Source of the DNA: Cryptomeria japonica
Lineage: Eukaryota > Streptophyta > Pinopsida > Cupressales > Cupressaceae
NCBI RefSeq assembly: GCF_030272615.1
Contig: NC_081410.1
Span: 225,979,415-226,043,414, forward strand
Length of the DNA stretch: 64,000 bases
Reading direction: 5' to 3'
In this document: piece after piece, positions 41,441 to 52,388 of the stretch
How positions within the stretch are numbered: position 1 is the first letter of the stretch
How the letters are laid out: each line of letters opens with the position of its first letter
Position numbers and translations under genes: made by a program
Notes under the pieces: generated by a model
Database searches by the model: none
What the model was told of the DNA's origin: nothing
What the model saw: only the letters and a program-made list of their open reading frames with translations

Positions 41441-43925
41441 TGTTGATTTTCCCAGGTTTTATTGGATGTATTTTAATGTATATATCGGATTCAATCTGAT
41501 ACTTGCATTCTTGGAATTCTATGTGTTCTCAAATTGAATAACATAATACTATATATATTCCTTTGGAGAGGCATGTCCTTGAACGGACATGTCTCTCCTT
41601 TAATTATAATAATTTAATCAATATTATAATGTTTCATCAATCAATTATTAATTTAGAATACTATAATAGATTAATATTGAATATTAAATTTTATATGATT
41701 AATAATAATATAATAATATAACATAATAATATATTATTATTAATCAACATATATTATATGTATTCTAAATGATCATTCGACTGAAGCTACAAACATTAAC
41801 ACTCCCTCTTAGCTAGAGAGGATGATCAGACAGAATGTGTAGTGATCTCCCATGTCAACACTTATGGCCCTCACCATAGCTACACAAAACATAATTAACA
41901 CTCCCTCTTAGCTAGGGAAGATAAAATCAATGCAAATGCATTAAGTCTAGATTAATTATGGAATAGAGAAAATATTATCTCACTATGATATCAGGAAGTA
42001 TGGTATAAACAAGAATATCAAGGCACATAATATTCACCATAACTCAAAAATATCATCTCATGATATTGGGAGTATTTGCATCAACCATATGATGCTCATC
42101 ACAGGGGACCATAGTCTCAAGGTGTGAATTTGCCTCTGTCGGCAATTCTATTCGAAAGCTCTTGTGTGGATTGCCTCTGTCGGCGATTCTATCCATAAGC
42201 TCTCACGTGGATTGCTTCAGTCGGCGATTCTATCCACAAGCTCTTACGTGGATTGCCTCAGTCGGCGATTCTATCCATGAGCTCTCACGTGGATTGCCTC
42301 AGTCGGCGATTCTATCTACAAGCTCTTATGTGGATTGCCTAAGTTAGCGATTATATCCATGAGCTCTCACGTGGATTGCCTCAGTCGGTGATTCTATCCA
42401 CAATCTCTTACGTGGATTGCCTCAGTTGACAATTCTATCCATGAGCTCTCACATGGATTGCCTCAGTCGGCGATTCTATCCATGAGCTCTCACGTGGATT
42501 GCCTCAGTCAGCGATTCTATCCACAAGCTCTTAAGTGGAAATCATTTGGAAGTCGTCACTTCCTTATGATTTACACAGGGCCCATAAGGCATTAAATGAT
42601 TTCATTAGTATGATAATCAATTGAATCAAGTTTTACCTCATAAGTGTTTCACCTTCAATAGTGAAAATCCCTCTCAATCACTATGATCGAAATTGTCACA
42701 AGTTGACTGAACCATCTGCTCCCTCTAAAGCTCAAGTTCTTGTATCAACCTCTTGTCCTCTTTTGAAATGTCAGACTCCCTCTGCATCTAGTCTCAATCA
42801 TCAATTCGTTTATAAGCATCAATTTATTTCTCCCTTTAATTCAATTTTATTGTCCTTTCATCTTGAAAGTATGTCAGAGAGAGATTACAAATAGCTCATA
42901 AACTAAATTATCTCGAACAGAAATACCAATGATAGAAGCATACAAGATTTTACTAGCCAATATTATAGCATAAATTACAAACTCAATACTTCATGTGCCT
43001 TAATAAAACATGGAATACTTATCCTAAGTTTAAAACATTTCCTTTCATAAGGTGAGCCCATATAATAAATATCATGCATGAATCATCTCTCATCATAATT
43101 CCCTTTGAATGATGTCGAACATTTTTCATAAGTTTGATCAACACTTGCATTATGATCTGCCACACACAGTCGTTAATAACTTTTGCAATTTACCAAATTT
43201 ATCCAATCTCTTCTGTGAGATGTTAGAAAATCTAATTACAAACATTTCCTCCAAGTTCTAGCCAGATCCAACAGTTAAAACAAAAGTTATGACATTTCCC
43301 AAAACTGCTAACCCTAGGTAGGGTTTCAAGTGACCTGCACCAAAGTCATCATATCTTGCACAAAACTGAATCAAGTTTGATGAGATAAACATATTTGAAA
43401 ACTAGAAACACGGATCTTTCCATCCATATATTATAGTCCTCATTTTGAGGGCAACCAAGGGTCGTACAATGGCATATTTTAGACTGAAAATTCTAGAAAA
43501 AACTGAATTCTCCAACCCTCTCCAACCTCCAAATTAAACTTCACAAGTCTGAGCTCTGATACCTTGTTGATTTTCCTAGGTTTTATTGGATGTATTTTAA
43601 TGTATATATCTGATTCAATCTGATACTTGCATTCTTGGAATTCTATGTGTTCTCAAATTGAATAACATAATACTATATATATTCCTTTGGAGAGGCATGT
43701 CTTTGAAAGGACATGTCTCTCCTTTAATTATAATAATTTAATCAATATTATAATGTTTCATCAATCAATTATTAATTTAGAATAATATAATAGATTAATA
43801 TTGAATATTAAATTTTATATGATTAATAATAATATAATAATATAACATAATAATATATTATTATTAATCAACATATATTATATGTATTCTAAATGATCAT
43901 TCGACTAAAGCTACAAACATTAACA
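41441..43925 (-). mobile_element. Small non-autonomous LTR retrotransposon (TRIM-like)
   Basis: Two 361-bp LTRs (41441-41801 and 43565-43925; TGTTGATTTTCC...CATTAACA) that differ at six positions, flanked by a perfect duplication AAGAG (41436-41440, 43926-43930). The minus strand has the Met primer site GGTATCAGAGC beside the right LTR (43551-43563) and a purine tract (AGCTAAGAGGGAG) beside the left LTR. The 1.76-kb interior has no gag or pol, only a 41-bp tandem array and short frames. It must rely on enzymes from another element. At 2.5 kb it is larger than typical TRIMs and smaller than LARDs. Confidence 0.93.
42127..42540. repeat. 41-bp tandem array in the TRIM-like element
   Basis: About ten units of 41 bp, each with GGATTGCCTCAGTCGGCGAT then TCTATCCA(C/T)(A/G)AGCTCT. 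Starts of GGATTG fall at 42168, 42209, 42250 and 42291 and continue at 41-bp steps to about 42496. Since 41 is not a multiple of three, it does not encode a simple peptide repeat. Confidence 0.93.
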
Positions 43926-44488
43926 AAGAGTATGATCCAAATAAGATGAACCAACACAGTCAGCCAAAGACCAACACAAATGATAACGTTGAACAACAAA
44001 ACAATATAATTTAACTTGTGGAACAAACCAGCACTTGAATTCTAAATTGGAACATTGCACAAACAATATGAGCATATCCTCCAAGTTGCAACACATGAAA
44101 CAACATTGTGGAGCAATGCAAATCATTCTCTCAACCAATCCAAATAGACAGCCTCGCTATCAACAAACTGCAACAACCAACTTCAACACCTCAGTCACTA
44201 AGAACCTAAAAACATAATTGTGTAATATTCACATAACATAGACATTAAATCTAGAACCGCAAGCCATCATCTTTGAAAGTGGAGGAATGGGAAGCATTCT
44301 GCCATAAAATCTTTCCTACATATTTCAGCTTCCAATATACTCACCTTTCGAAAACACCATATACTCAATATCAACACCAAACATCATAATAACATATAAA
44401 CACTCATTTATATACCTTTACATATCAACTAATAATCCACACATATCAAGTTGAAAATAATGACAGCACATAACTCACATTGCTAATA

Positions 44489-45368
44489 ATTTTCCCCTTT
44501 GTCATTGATGGCAACACTTGTACTACCAATCAACAACTAACTCTCCCACTGTAACTCTCTCCCCCTTTGACATCAAGGACAAATAGCACAACACTTCAAA
44601 CCTCTAAACAACTCTCCAAATAGTTCTCCCCTTCCAAGTATATCTTTGATATCTACAACACTTTTCTACAATCAGGAAGCCACTACATACATTGATCCCC
44701 CTAAGAGCAACCACCACATCAATCCAGGAGACAAAAGACAGATTTTGAATCTTCCCCTAGAAAGATGCACCACATCAATGCATCTAGTTTGAATTAGGAG
44801 GGGCAATAACCCCTACCTTCTATCAAAGATACTCAAAAGTACTCTTTAACAATGCCTTGGTTAAAATACTTGCAATCTAATTCTTTGTAGGTACATATTG
44901 CAATCTAACTTCCTTCTCTACAACATTCTCATTTAAGAAAAGATATATGATATAAATGTGTTCATTCCTTAAATGCATAATTGGATTCTTTGAAATGTTA
45001 ATTGCACTTGTATTATCACCACACATAATAGGAATTGCCTCATCATACGTCACCTTAATATCTTGAGTGCAACAATATGCTGCTACAATATATTGTGTTT
45101 ATGTTGTAAACAATGACACTAAATCTTTCTTCTTTCTCAACCAAGAGACCAATCTATCTCCCAAGAAAATGCACCACCACTTGTACTTCTTTTGTCATCA
45201 ACACATACGATCCAATAAATATTCATGTAAGCTTTCAAAGAGAAACCATCATCTTTCTTATACCACAAACCAAAGTTCAAAGTCCATTTAGAATATGTGA
45301 ATATCCTTTTCAATGCTTTATCATGAGACTACTTTGGATTAGCTTGATATCCAACAACCAAACAAACT
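44489..45368 (-). pseudogene. RNase H of the minus-strand copia element, with polypurine tract
   Basis: The minus strand continues from the RT across the solo LTR: GYQANPK-stop-SHDKALKRIF, LNFGLWYKKDDGFSLKAY, KRSTSGGAFFLGDRLVSWL, QYIVAAYCCTQ, CGDNTSAINISKNPIMH, then ILTKALLKSTFEYL and GVIAPPNSN near 44790. These are RNase H landmarks with stops and shifts. AAAGGGGAAAAT directly right of 44488 is the polypurine tract before the 3' LTR. Confidence 0.78.
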
Positions 45369-46918
45369 ATTGGAAACTTGAGTTGTGTAGTTGTGTTGAC
45401 TTTGATGTCAACTTATTTGGAGTTGTCATTAATGTCATTGTGTGTTGTAGATGGTTTGAAAGTGAGTGTTTTGATATTGTCAAGTGGTCTAGTGGTGATG
45501 TTGAGGTGCTTCCAAATGATTGGTGTAGTGGAAATTTTAATATGAAACAAATAGTATTTATATGCAAGAAAGAGTATGTAATGTCCCAATGGAAGAATAT
45601 TTTACATTCCTATGTCTTGTGAATATTATGGATTCTAGTTATGGATATAATGTTTATGATTTATGTATGTTGCACTATCAAGTTTACAGGTCCTCTGTTG
45701 CTCATATGCTAGAGTTAAGTGTTGTTGTTTCTGATAATGAGATGTCTATCAAAACTGGTTTGGAGAATGCTTGGTGTTTCTTTGATATGTGTATTCAAGT
45801 GTTGTGGCATATTCATTTGGTTTGTGTAGTGTTCCAAATAAGATATCTAGTTCTATTTTGATTGACAACTGAAGTGTTGATTTGAGTTTAATGTTATCAG
45901 TTGATTTGGTTTTCGGTTGATTGAGGTGGTCTCTCTTATTTGGATCATGTATTTTTGGTCTAGATATGCATTAGATTTTGATTTTGGATGTTGATATGGG
46001 CCTCACCATGGCATGTGTAAATCCGCAGTGTGTATTTTGTATTGGAGGATGCTTTTTGCCTGACCAATTAACGTGCTTTATTGTTTATCTATATACTTTT
46101 GTTAATGTCAACTTAAGAGGATGTGTTAGTGTGTGCGGTTCATTTGAATCATTTGAAATGGATGTATTGTGATGTGTTTGGGTCCCCTTTATCTCCTCAA
46201 GTGGATGACATTTGGTATTATTGGTCTAGGTGGCCTAATTTATGTAGTATTGTTTATTTTGTCTATGCTCGAACTAGTTAAGGGTTTTTAATGAATGATC
46301 TTGTATATATAGATGTGCAGTTGTGAGTTGAGGTATATAATGTGTTTGAATTGATGTGAAGTAGATGTAAATGATATGCAAGCACATTTGATGTGAAAGC
46401 TAGTTTGTGAAGAGCTTTGATGATGATATCTTCAATGTGACAATGTTTAGAGATAGTAGTTGATGTGAGATGCGTTTACCATGATATTGGCCACTTGACA
46501 CAATGGTTCAAGAACAATTTCATGATCAAGAGATCTTGTTCATTTCAAATCATCTATTCTATTCACATGTCAAAATAAGGTGTGTTCCTTTTGGCAACTT
46601 GTGCAGTCCTTTGTATATTGCCCTAAGGTTGTGTGTCTTAGTCTTGCAAAACATATCAAGTGCAATGAGCTCCTTGGCCTTAAGCCTAAAATGTTTTAAT
46701 TGGTTATTCATATTGTGATTGTCATTCTCACTGTGGTTTTCCCTTGTTTAGAGTTTTCCACATAAATATGGTGTTCATGTGGTTATTGTTCTTTGTGCTT
46801 TAATGTTTCATAATTGTAGTAATAAGTTAATTATGGTTCGAAGTTTGATAGATCAAAAAAAGTATTTTAAGGTCTAGACAAATTCACGTCCCCTCTTAGT
46901 CTTGTGGTGTGTTCAACA
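45369..46918 (+). mobile_element. Solo LTR of the same copia family in opposite orientation
   Basis: 1550 bp from TATTGGAAACTTGAG (G-to-A in the usual TG) to GGTGTGTTCAACA, flanked by CAAAC (45364-45368) and CAAAT (46919-46923). It splits the RT-RNaseH junction of the host copia (right side ...SNIMHVIC, left side LVGYQANPK). The start and end resemble the host element's own LTR (TGTTAGCAACGTGAG...; GTGTGTTCAACA), but it lies on the plus strand. Confidence 0.88.
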
Positions 46919-47720
46919 CAAATTACATGCATAATATTTGATCTAAAATAAGTCAAATACAATAATCCACCAATCATAGATCTATAAAGCTTATGATCCA
47001 CCTCTGGAGATTCGTCATCTTTACTCAAATGACAACTAGTGACCATGGAGGTTCCAACTGGCTTACAATTCTCCATATCAAACTTCAACATCTCTTTGAT
47101 ATACTTGGCTTGAGAAATGAAAATACCATCTTCTAATTGTGCTACTTGAAAGCCAAGAAATAATAACAACTCGCCAATAATTGACATCTCAAATTCCTTT
47201 TGTATTTCTTCTGCAAACCTCTTGCAAACATCATCATCTCCACCAAAAATGATATCATCAACATATAAAACTACTATCAATAGTTTGTCACTTTCAAACT
47301 TAAAATAATGATTACTATTTGCAGTGCCCTTCTTGAAGTTCTATTAGAACAAATATTTGTCCAAACTTTCATACCAAGCTCTAGGAGCTTGCTTGAGTCA
47401 ATAAAGTGCCTTCTTGAGTCTATAGACCATATCCAAATCTTTTGATAATTGAAACCCATCTAATTGTTCAATGTAAACCTTCTTCAAGTTCTCCATTCAA
47501 TAATGTTGACTTAACATCCCTCTGATATACCTTAAAGTTATTGTAAGCAGGAAATACAAGAAACGTTCCTATAGCTTCCATCCTAGCTACTAGAGAAAAT
47601 GTTTCCCTAAAGCCTATATCTTCAACTTGTGTAGCCTTTACAAACCAGTCTTGCCTTATTTCTTGTGACATCTCCATTTTCATTCAGCTTGTTTTGGAAC
47701 ACCTACTTTGTTCCTATCAC
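46919..47720 (-). pseudogene. Reverse transcriptase of the minus-strand copia element
   Basis: Fragments 47683-47468 (RDVKSTLLNGELEEGLH, with the first catalytic Asp), 47459-47277 and 47280-46867 ([46 protein letters not shown]). The YVDD box is intact. Frame breaks lie at about 47465 and 47280, and the end is cut by the solo LTR. The last residues of the open frame there (EHTTRLRG...) are translated LTR. Confidence 0.85.
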
Positions 47721-48296
47721 ATTCTTGTCCTTCGGTCTAAGTACCAATTCCCATGTCTGATTCTTTTTTATTTGATTCATCTCTTCTACCACTATGTTCA
47801 TGTCCAACCATCATCTTTGCAGGCCTCTACAAATTTCTTTGGCTCCACCTTAGATAAGAAACAAAAAAATCTTATTCACTAGCCTTGGCTAGTCATCTTC
47901 TTGTTTGAACTTCTCTGTCTTTATCTCCAATAATCTGATCTTTTGAATGTTTTTTTTTGCACATACTTTGTAGGTGTCTTAGGTGCTATCTCAATCTCAA
48001 GTTAACCTAATTCCATTCATTACTTACTCTAACATTTGTACTTCCCACAATCCTCTCCAACCTCATGTTGTAACACTAGTATGCTTTTCTCTTTGTAGAG
48101 TATCCCAAAAAAATCCTTCATCAGATCTTGTATCAAACTTTACCAAATATTCTTCATCTCTTTTGATGTAGCACTTCCAAAGATTCTAAAATATTTGACC
48201 ATAAGTGATCTTCCATACCATAGCTCATAAGGTGTCTTTATATTGATTCACTCTCACGTGTACCCTATTAAGAATATAGATAGAAATATGTGCATC
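47721..48296 (-). pseudogene. Linker between integrase and RT of the minus-strand copia element
   Basis: Decayed coding sequence in several frames on the minus strand, at the place of the integrase C-terminus and the spacer before RT. No long frame and no clear motif. Confidence 0.5.
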
Positions 48297-49295
48297 TTAT
48301 TTCCAATACACATTAGGCAAGTTAGCATATTTTAATATAGTTATAGACATTTCAACAATAATTAGATTCTTCCTTTCAACAACTCCATTTTGTTGTGGAT
48401 TCCTAGGTGTAGACAATTGTCTTCTAATACCACACTCTTCACAAAATCCATCAAATTCATTGCATGTAAATTCTCCACCTCTATCAAACCTTAGATATTT
48501 GATCTTAGCCTCTACTTGATTTTCAACCATGGATTTTAACACTTTAAATCTATCTAAGGCTTCTGATTTTTCTTTTAAGAAAGTAACCCATGTCATTCTA
48601 GAATAGTCATTAATGAGAAACATAAAACACATTTCATTATTTAGTCCTCTTATCCTTATATGTCCACACAAATCTATATGAATCAACTCCAAAGGTTTTG
48701 TAGTAGAATACTCCTTATTCTTGAACATGTTCATTGTTTGTTTTCCCATCTAACATTCCTTACACATTGTATTGGCAAGGTTGATAATCTTTGGCAAATC
48801 TCTCACTACTTGAGTATAATTGATCTTCACCATGTCAAAATTAATGTGTCCCATGATTTTGCACCACAACCAACATTCATTGCTCTGCGTCAACACACAA
48901 CTACTTCCTTTGTTTTCCTTAATGTAATAGACATTGTCATTTGTTCTTATACCTTCTATAACTAAGCTTTTGAAAACTACTTTTTTTATCTCACATCTGG
49001 ACCCATGAAATATGATCTTGTAACCTTTAATGCACATCCGACTCAGACTCAAAATATCATGTCTTAAACACTTAATGTAATAAACATCATCTATCTTATG
49101 CTTACCATCAATGGATATGGTTCCTTTACCATAAATACATGCAACCTCTTCACCAGCAAACTTCATTGATCCATCGTCATACTTTTCAAAGCCAAGGAAG
49201 TTCATTTTGTCACCTATCATATGATTTGAACATCTGGAATAAATTATCCAAGCTTTAGGTTCTTCTTTCGCATGTAGTGAAGTCCTTACCATCAT
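48297..49295 (-). pseudogene. Protease and integrase of the minus-strand copia element
   Basis: 49295-48750 holds the protease remnant, whose active-site triplet reads YSR in place of DSG, followed by the pre-integrase domain (LSLSRMCIKGYKIIFHG, MGHINFD, CKEC). A stop at 48750 separates it in the same region from 48749-48297: integrase core with IDLCGHIR, FLINDYSRMTWVTFLKE, RFDRGGEFTC and QQNGVVERKN, giving D, D and E. The protease is dead by residue changes. Confidence 0.87.
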
Positions 49296-49419
49296 TGATC
49301 TTTCACTCTTCTCTTCATCATGCAGAGTATCGGACCTTTCATTATCCTTTTTCTTTTATGGCTAAAAATAAAAATTCATCATTTCAGTCATCACAATCTT
49401 CATTTTTTGATGAATGGGT

Positions 49420-50333
49420 CTACACTGAATAAAAACTCTTCTTAGGTTTGTCTAAGTCATCTATTCTTTTATTTACGTCATTTCTAAAATTATCCTTTCT
49501 CTTGTTATCATCATCAAGTCTCTTATAGTCATCTTGCTTGAAAGGACATCTAGCAACATAATGACCAATTCCTCCACAATTGAAACATTTAAAGGGAAAT
49601 TTACCTTTGTATTTTTTGGATCCTCTCTTTAGTCTTCTCACAAAGTTTGCTTCCTTGTCCTTTGAAGCATTTTTTGCTACAGGTACATCTTCAATCTTTT
49701 TGGTAGCTTTGAATGTAGCATCCTTCTTAACATTATTGCAATTTTCAAACTCTAGTATCTCAAAAGCAGAGATTGATCCATAGAGTTGATCCAAGGTCTA
49801 TGTATCCATATTAGGACTTTTCTCAACAGCATACAACTTAAGTCTATAGGATATAGGCAATGTTTTGATTACTTTACTCACAACCTCATTTTCTTCCACA
49901 GTTTTGCCGATACCTTTGCACTTACTACCTCATTCACTTGATGCAAGTAACTATTAATGTTCTCATCTTCAAACATCCTCGAAGCCTCAAATTTATACTT
50001 TAGATCTTGCATCTTGACTTGCTTAATCTTCTTATCTCCTTCATAAATGTTGCTCAGTTTATTCCAAACTTCCCTTGCAAACATGTAGGACATGACCTTC
50101 AGGAGCTTTGAATCACTCAAACCACTAATATGTGTGTTTCTTGCCTTGCCATTATATTCATGCAACCTGATCTCATCCGTAGTAGAAGGACCACCAGTTG
50201 GAGGAGTATAACCATTCTTAACAACATCACATATTCCAAATAGCATAGAATCCAAATAATATGCCATATGCTCCTTCCAAAAGGAGTAATTTCCATCAAA
50301 CTTTGGTACTTTGTCACTATTGTCTTGTGCCAT
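49420..50333 (-). pseudogene. Gag of the minus-strand copia element
   Basis: ATG 50333 opens MAQDNSDKVPKFDGNYSFW, a typical copia gag start with a Trp-rich first domain, up to a shift at 49878. The second fragment (49794-49420) has the CCHC zinc knuckle CFNCGGIGHYVARC at about 49590. The region between has at least one stop. Confidence 0.85.
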
Positions 50334-50377
50334 CCTCGACCTTTCTCAAGCGATTAAGCTTTTCCTAGAGGAACCTT

Positions 50378-50389
50378 TCTCTAATACCA
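50378..50389 (-). other. Primer binding site of the minus-strand copia element
   Basis: Minus strand TGGTATTAGAGA, one C-to-T step from the initiator-Met primer site, two bases from the LTR end at 50392. Confidence 0.85.
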
Positions 50390-50391
50390 AT

Positions 50392-51959
50392 TGTTGAACA
50401 CACCAAAAGACTGAGAGGGGGGGATGAATCGGTATTAAGAAAATTCTTATTAAATTTCAATCATAAACCTTTATCAATTATCTTTAGCCATTCAAACACT
50501 AATGAAAGATGAAGCAATAAACACCAAACACATGAACACTAGATATTTACGTGGAAAACCCAATATGGGAAAAACCATGGTGAGAATCATACTCAATATA
50601 TGAATAAGTGAATAAAATATTTTAGGCACAAAGCCAAGGAAACTCACTACTCCTCATTTGGTCTTGCAGGCTAATGTGCACAACCTTAGGACAAGATGTA
50701 ATGGACTTTCAGGTTGAGACGAACAATCTCATGGCAAGATACAAATTTGCATGAGCTACCAAAAGGATTCATTGTCTTCCAAAAAGAACAAAGGAATGAT
50801 AAATTGAAATTAATAAGATCTCATAATCATGAAACAATCCTTGAACCTTTGATTCAAGCGACCAATATCATGACAAACACAACACTCACATTCATTGCCT
50901 CAAAAGATTGTCATACTAAAAGATATCACCATCAAGGCTCATCACAAACTCATATTTGCACTTATGCTTTCCACATATACTTTCACATCACTTTCACTCA
51001 ATATACACTCAAATTCACACATCCACACATATGTTTATATCATCTTATTCATTGAAACTCTCAACTAGGTCCACTAGGTCGGTCACAAACAAAATAAACA
51101 TAATTTACACAAAGTGTGGCCACCTTAAGAAACTATGCTAAATGTGGTCCACTCCAAGAGATAAAGAGGACCCAAATACATCACATTATGTCTTCCTAAG
51201 TTGATTCCAATGGACCACGCACAGCAACACATCTTCCAAAGTCAGCATCAAACATAACATGTAGATAAACAATAAAGCACTTTAACCAGTCAACCCAAAA
51301 ACATTATCCAATGTAAATGCCTTAATGTGGATCTTTGCATGCCACTATAGACCCATAAAAACACTTTAACACAACCTCCAATGCATATCCAACCCAGAAG
51401 TATGATCCAAATAAAATGAAGCAACTGAGTCAGTCAAAGACCAACACAAATGATAACGTTGATCAACAAAACAACATAACTTCACTTGCTGAGAAAACTA
51501 ACACTTAAATTTTGAACTAGAACACTTCATGAACATATCCTTCAAGCCACAACACAAGAAACAATACTGTGGAGAGATGCAAAGCATTCTCTGGACCAAT
51601 AATGACAAACAACCTCACTGTCAGCAAACTACAACAACCAACTTCAACACTTCAAATGATGAGGACCTTAAAAATAATAGTGTAATTTTCACAAAACATA
51701 GATACTAAATCCAAAACCACAAATCATATCTTCAAAAGCGAAGGAATGCAAAGCATTCTCCCATAAAGACAAAAAATATTTTTTCCTACATATTTCAGCT
51801 TCCAATATTGTCACCTTCTAGAAACACCACATACTCACTCAATATCACCACCAGAAATCATAACATTTGAACACTCATTTTCAGACCTTTACATATCAGG
51901 CAGCAAACCACACATATCAGTTTGACATCAAAGACAACACTAAACTCACGTTGCTAACA
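50392..51959 (-). repeat. 5' LTR of the minus-strand copia element
   Basis: 1568 bp; the minus strand runs TGTTAGCAACGTGAG...GGTGTGTTCAACA. Carries the plus-strand G-run GAGAGGGGGGGATGAATC near 50413. Flanked on the right by ATCCA. Confidence 0.92.
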
Positions 51960-51964
51960 ATCCA

Positions 51965-52388
51965 AACATAGAAATTCCATACATTCACCAAACTGAAAAA
52001 CATCAATAGATGGAAAACAAAGATTATACCCAATGCATAAGAAAAAGGACAAGATATTGATAATAATTAAATGGAAAATTCTTAATCAGATACTACAATA
52101 CTACCCACTTCATTTAGGGTACTAAAGATCATCGAGTAGGTCTTGAACAAACATTTCATTGACCTAACCCTAGAGACATAAAATAGGGGATGAAAAAAGA
52201 ATATTCTAAACATACCTTTTCAAGTTAGAACAATTGCACCATAGTGTATCATAAATAAAACAAAAACTAGAAATAGCTCATCGAAAAAAGAGCCCTCGGA
52301 GAATAATGGGTAGAAAATGACAAGATGGGAAAATTGCAAGAACAATTAATGCACTCACTTAGCTAAAATCTATAAATACATCATACCA
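51965..52388. other. Sequence right of the copia element, no gene seen
   Basis: AT-rich, about 420 bp. Before the copia insertion it was continuous with 39319. No motif recognised. Confidence 0.4.

Larger units (their letters stand above)
39325..44488 (-). repeat. 3' LTR of the minus-strand copia element, interrupted twice
   Basis: Plus-strand edges are TATTGAACACACC (39325, first G changed to A) and GCTAATA (44488). Pieces 39325-39678, 40788-41440 and 43926-44488 align in order with 50392-51959. The gaps are filled by a solo LTR and a small LTR element. Confidence 0.88.
39325..51959 (-). mobile_element. Ty1/copia retrotransposon, minus strand, with three nested insertions
   Basis: Bounded by a perfect target duplication ATCCA (39320-39324 and 51960-51964). 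5' LTR 50392-51959, tRNA-Met-like primer site 50378-50389, gag, protease, integrase, RT, RNase H, polypurine tract near 44489, and 3' LTR 39325-44488. After removing the insertions at 39679-40787, 41441-43925 and 45369-46918, the 3' LTR comes to about 1.57 kb, like the 5' LTR (1568 bp), and the element to about 7.5 kb. All ORFs are broken. Confidence 0.92.

Noticed and set aside
46867-46918. C-terminal residues of the RT frame beyond 46919
   Set aside because: They are translated from the inserted solo LTR, as its TTCAACA terminus and CAAAT flank show.
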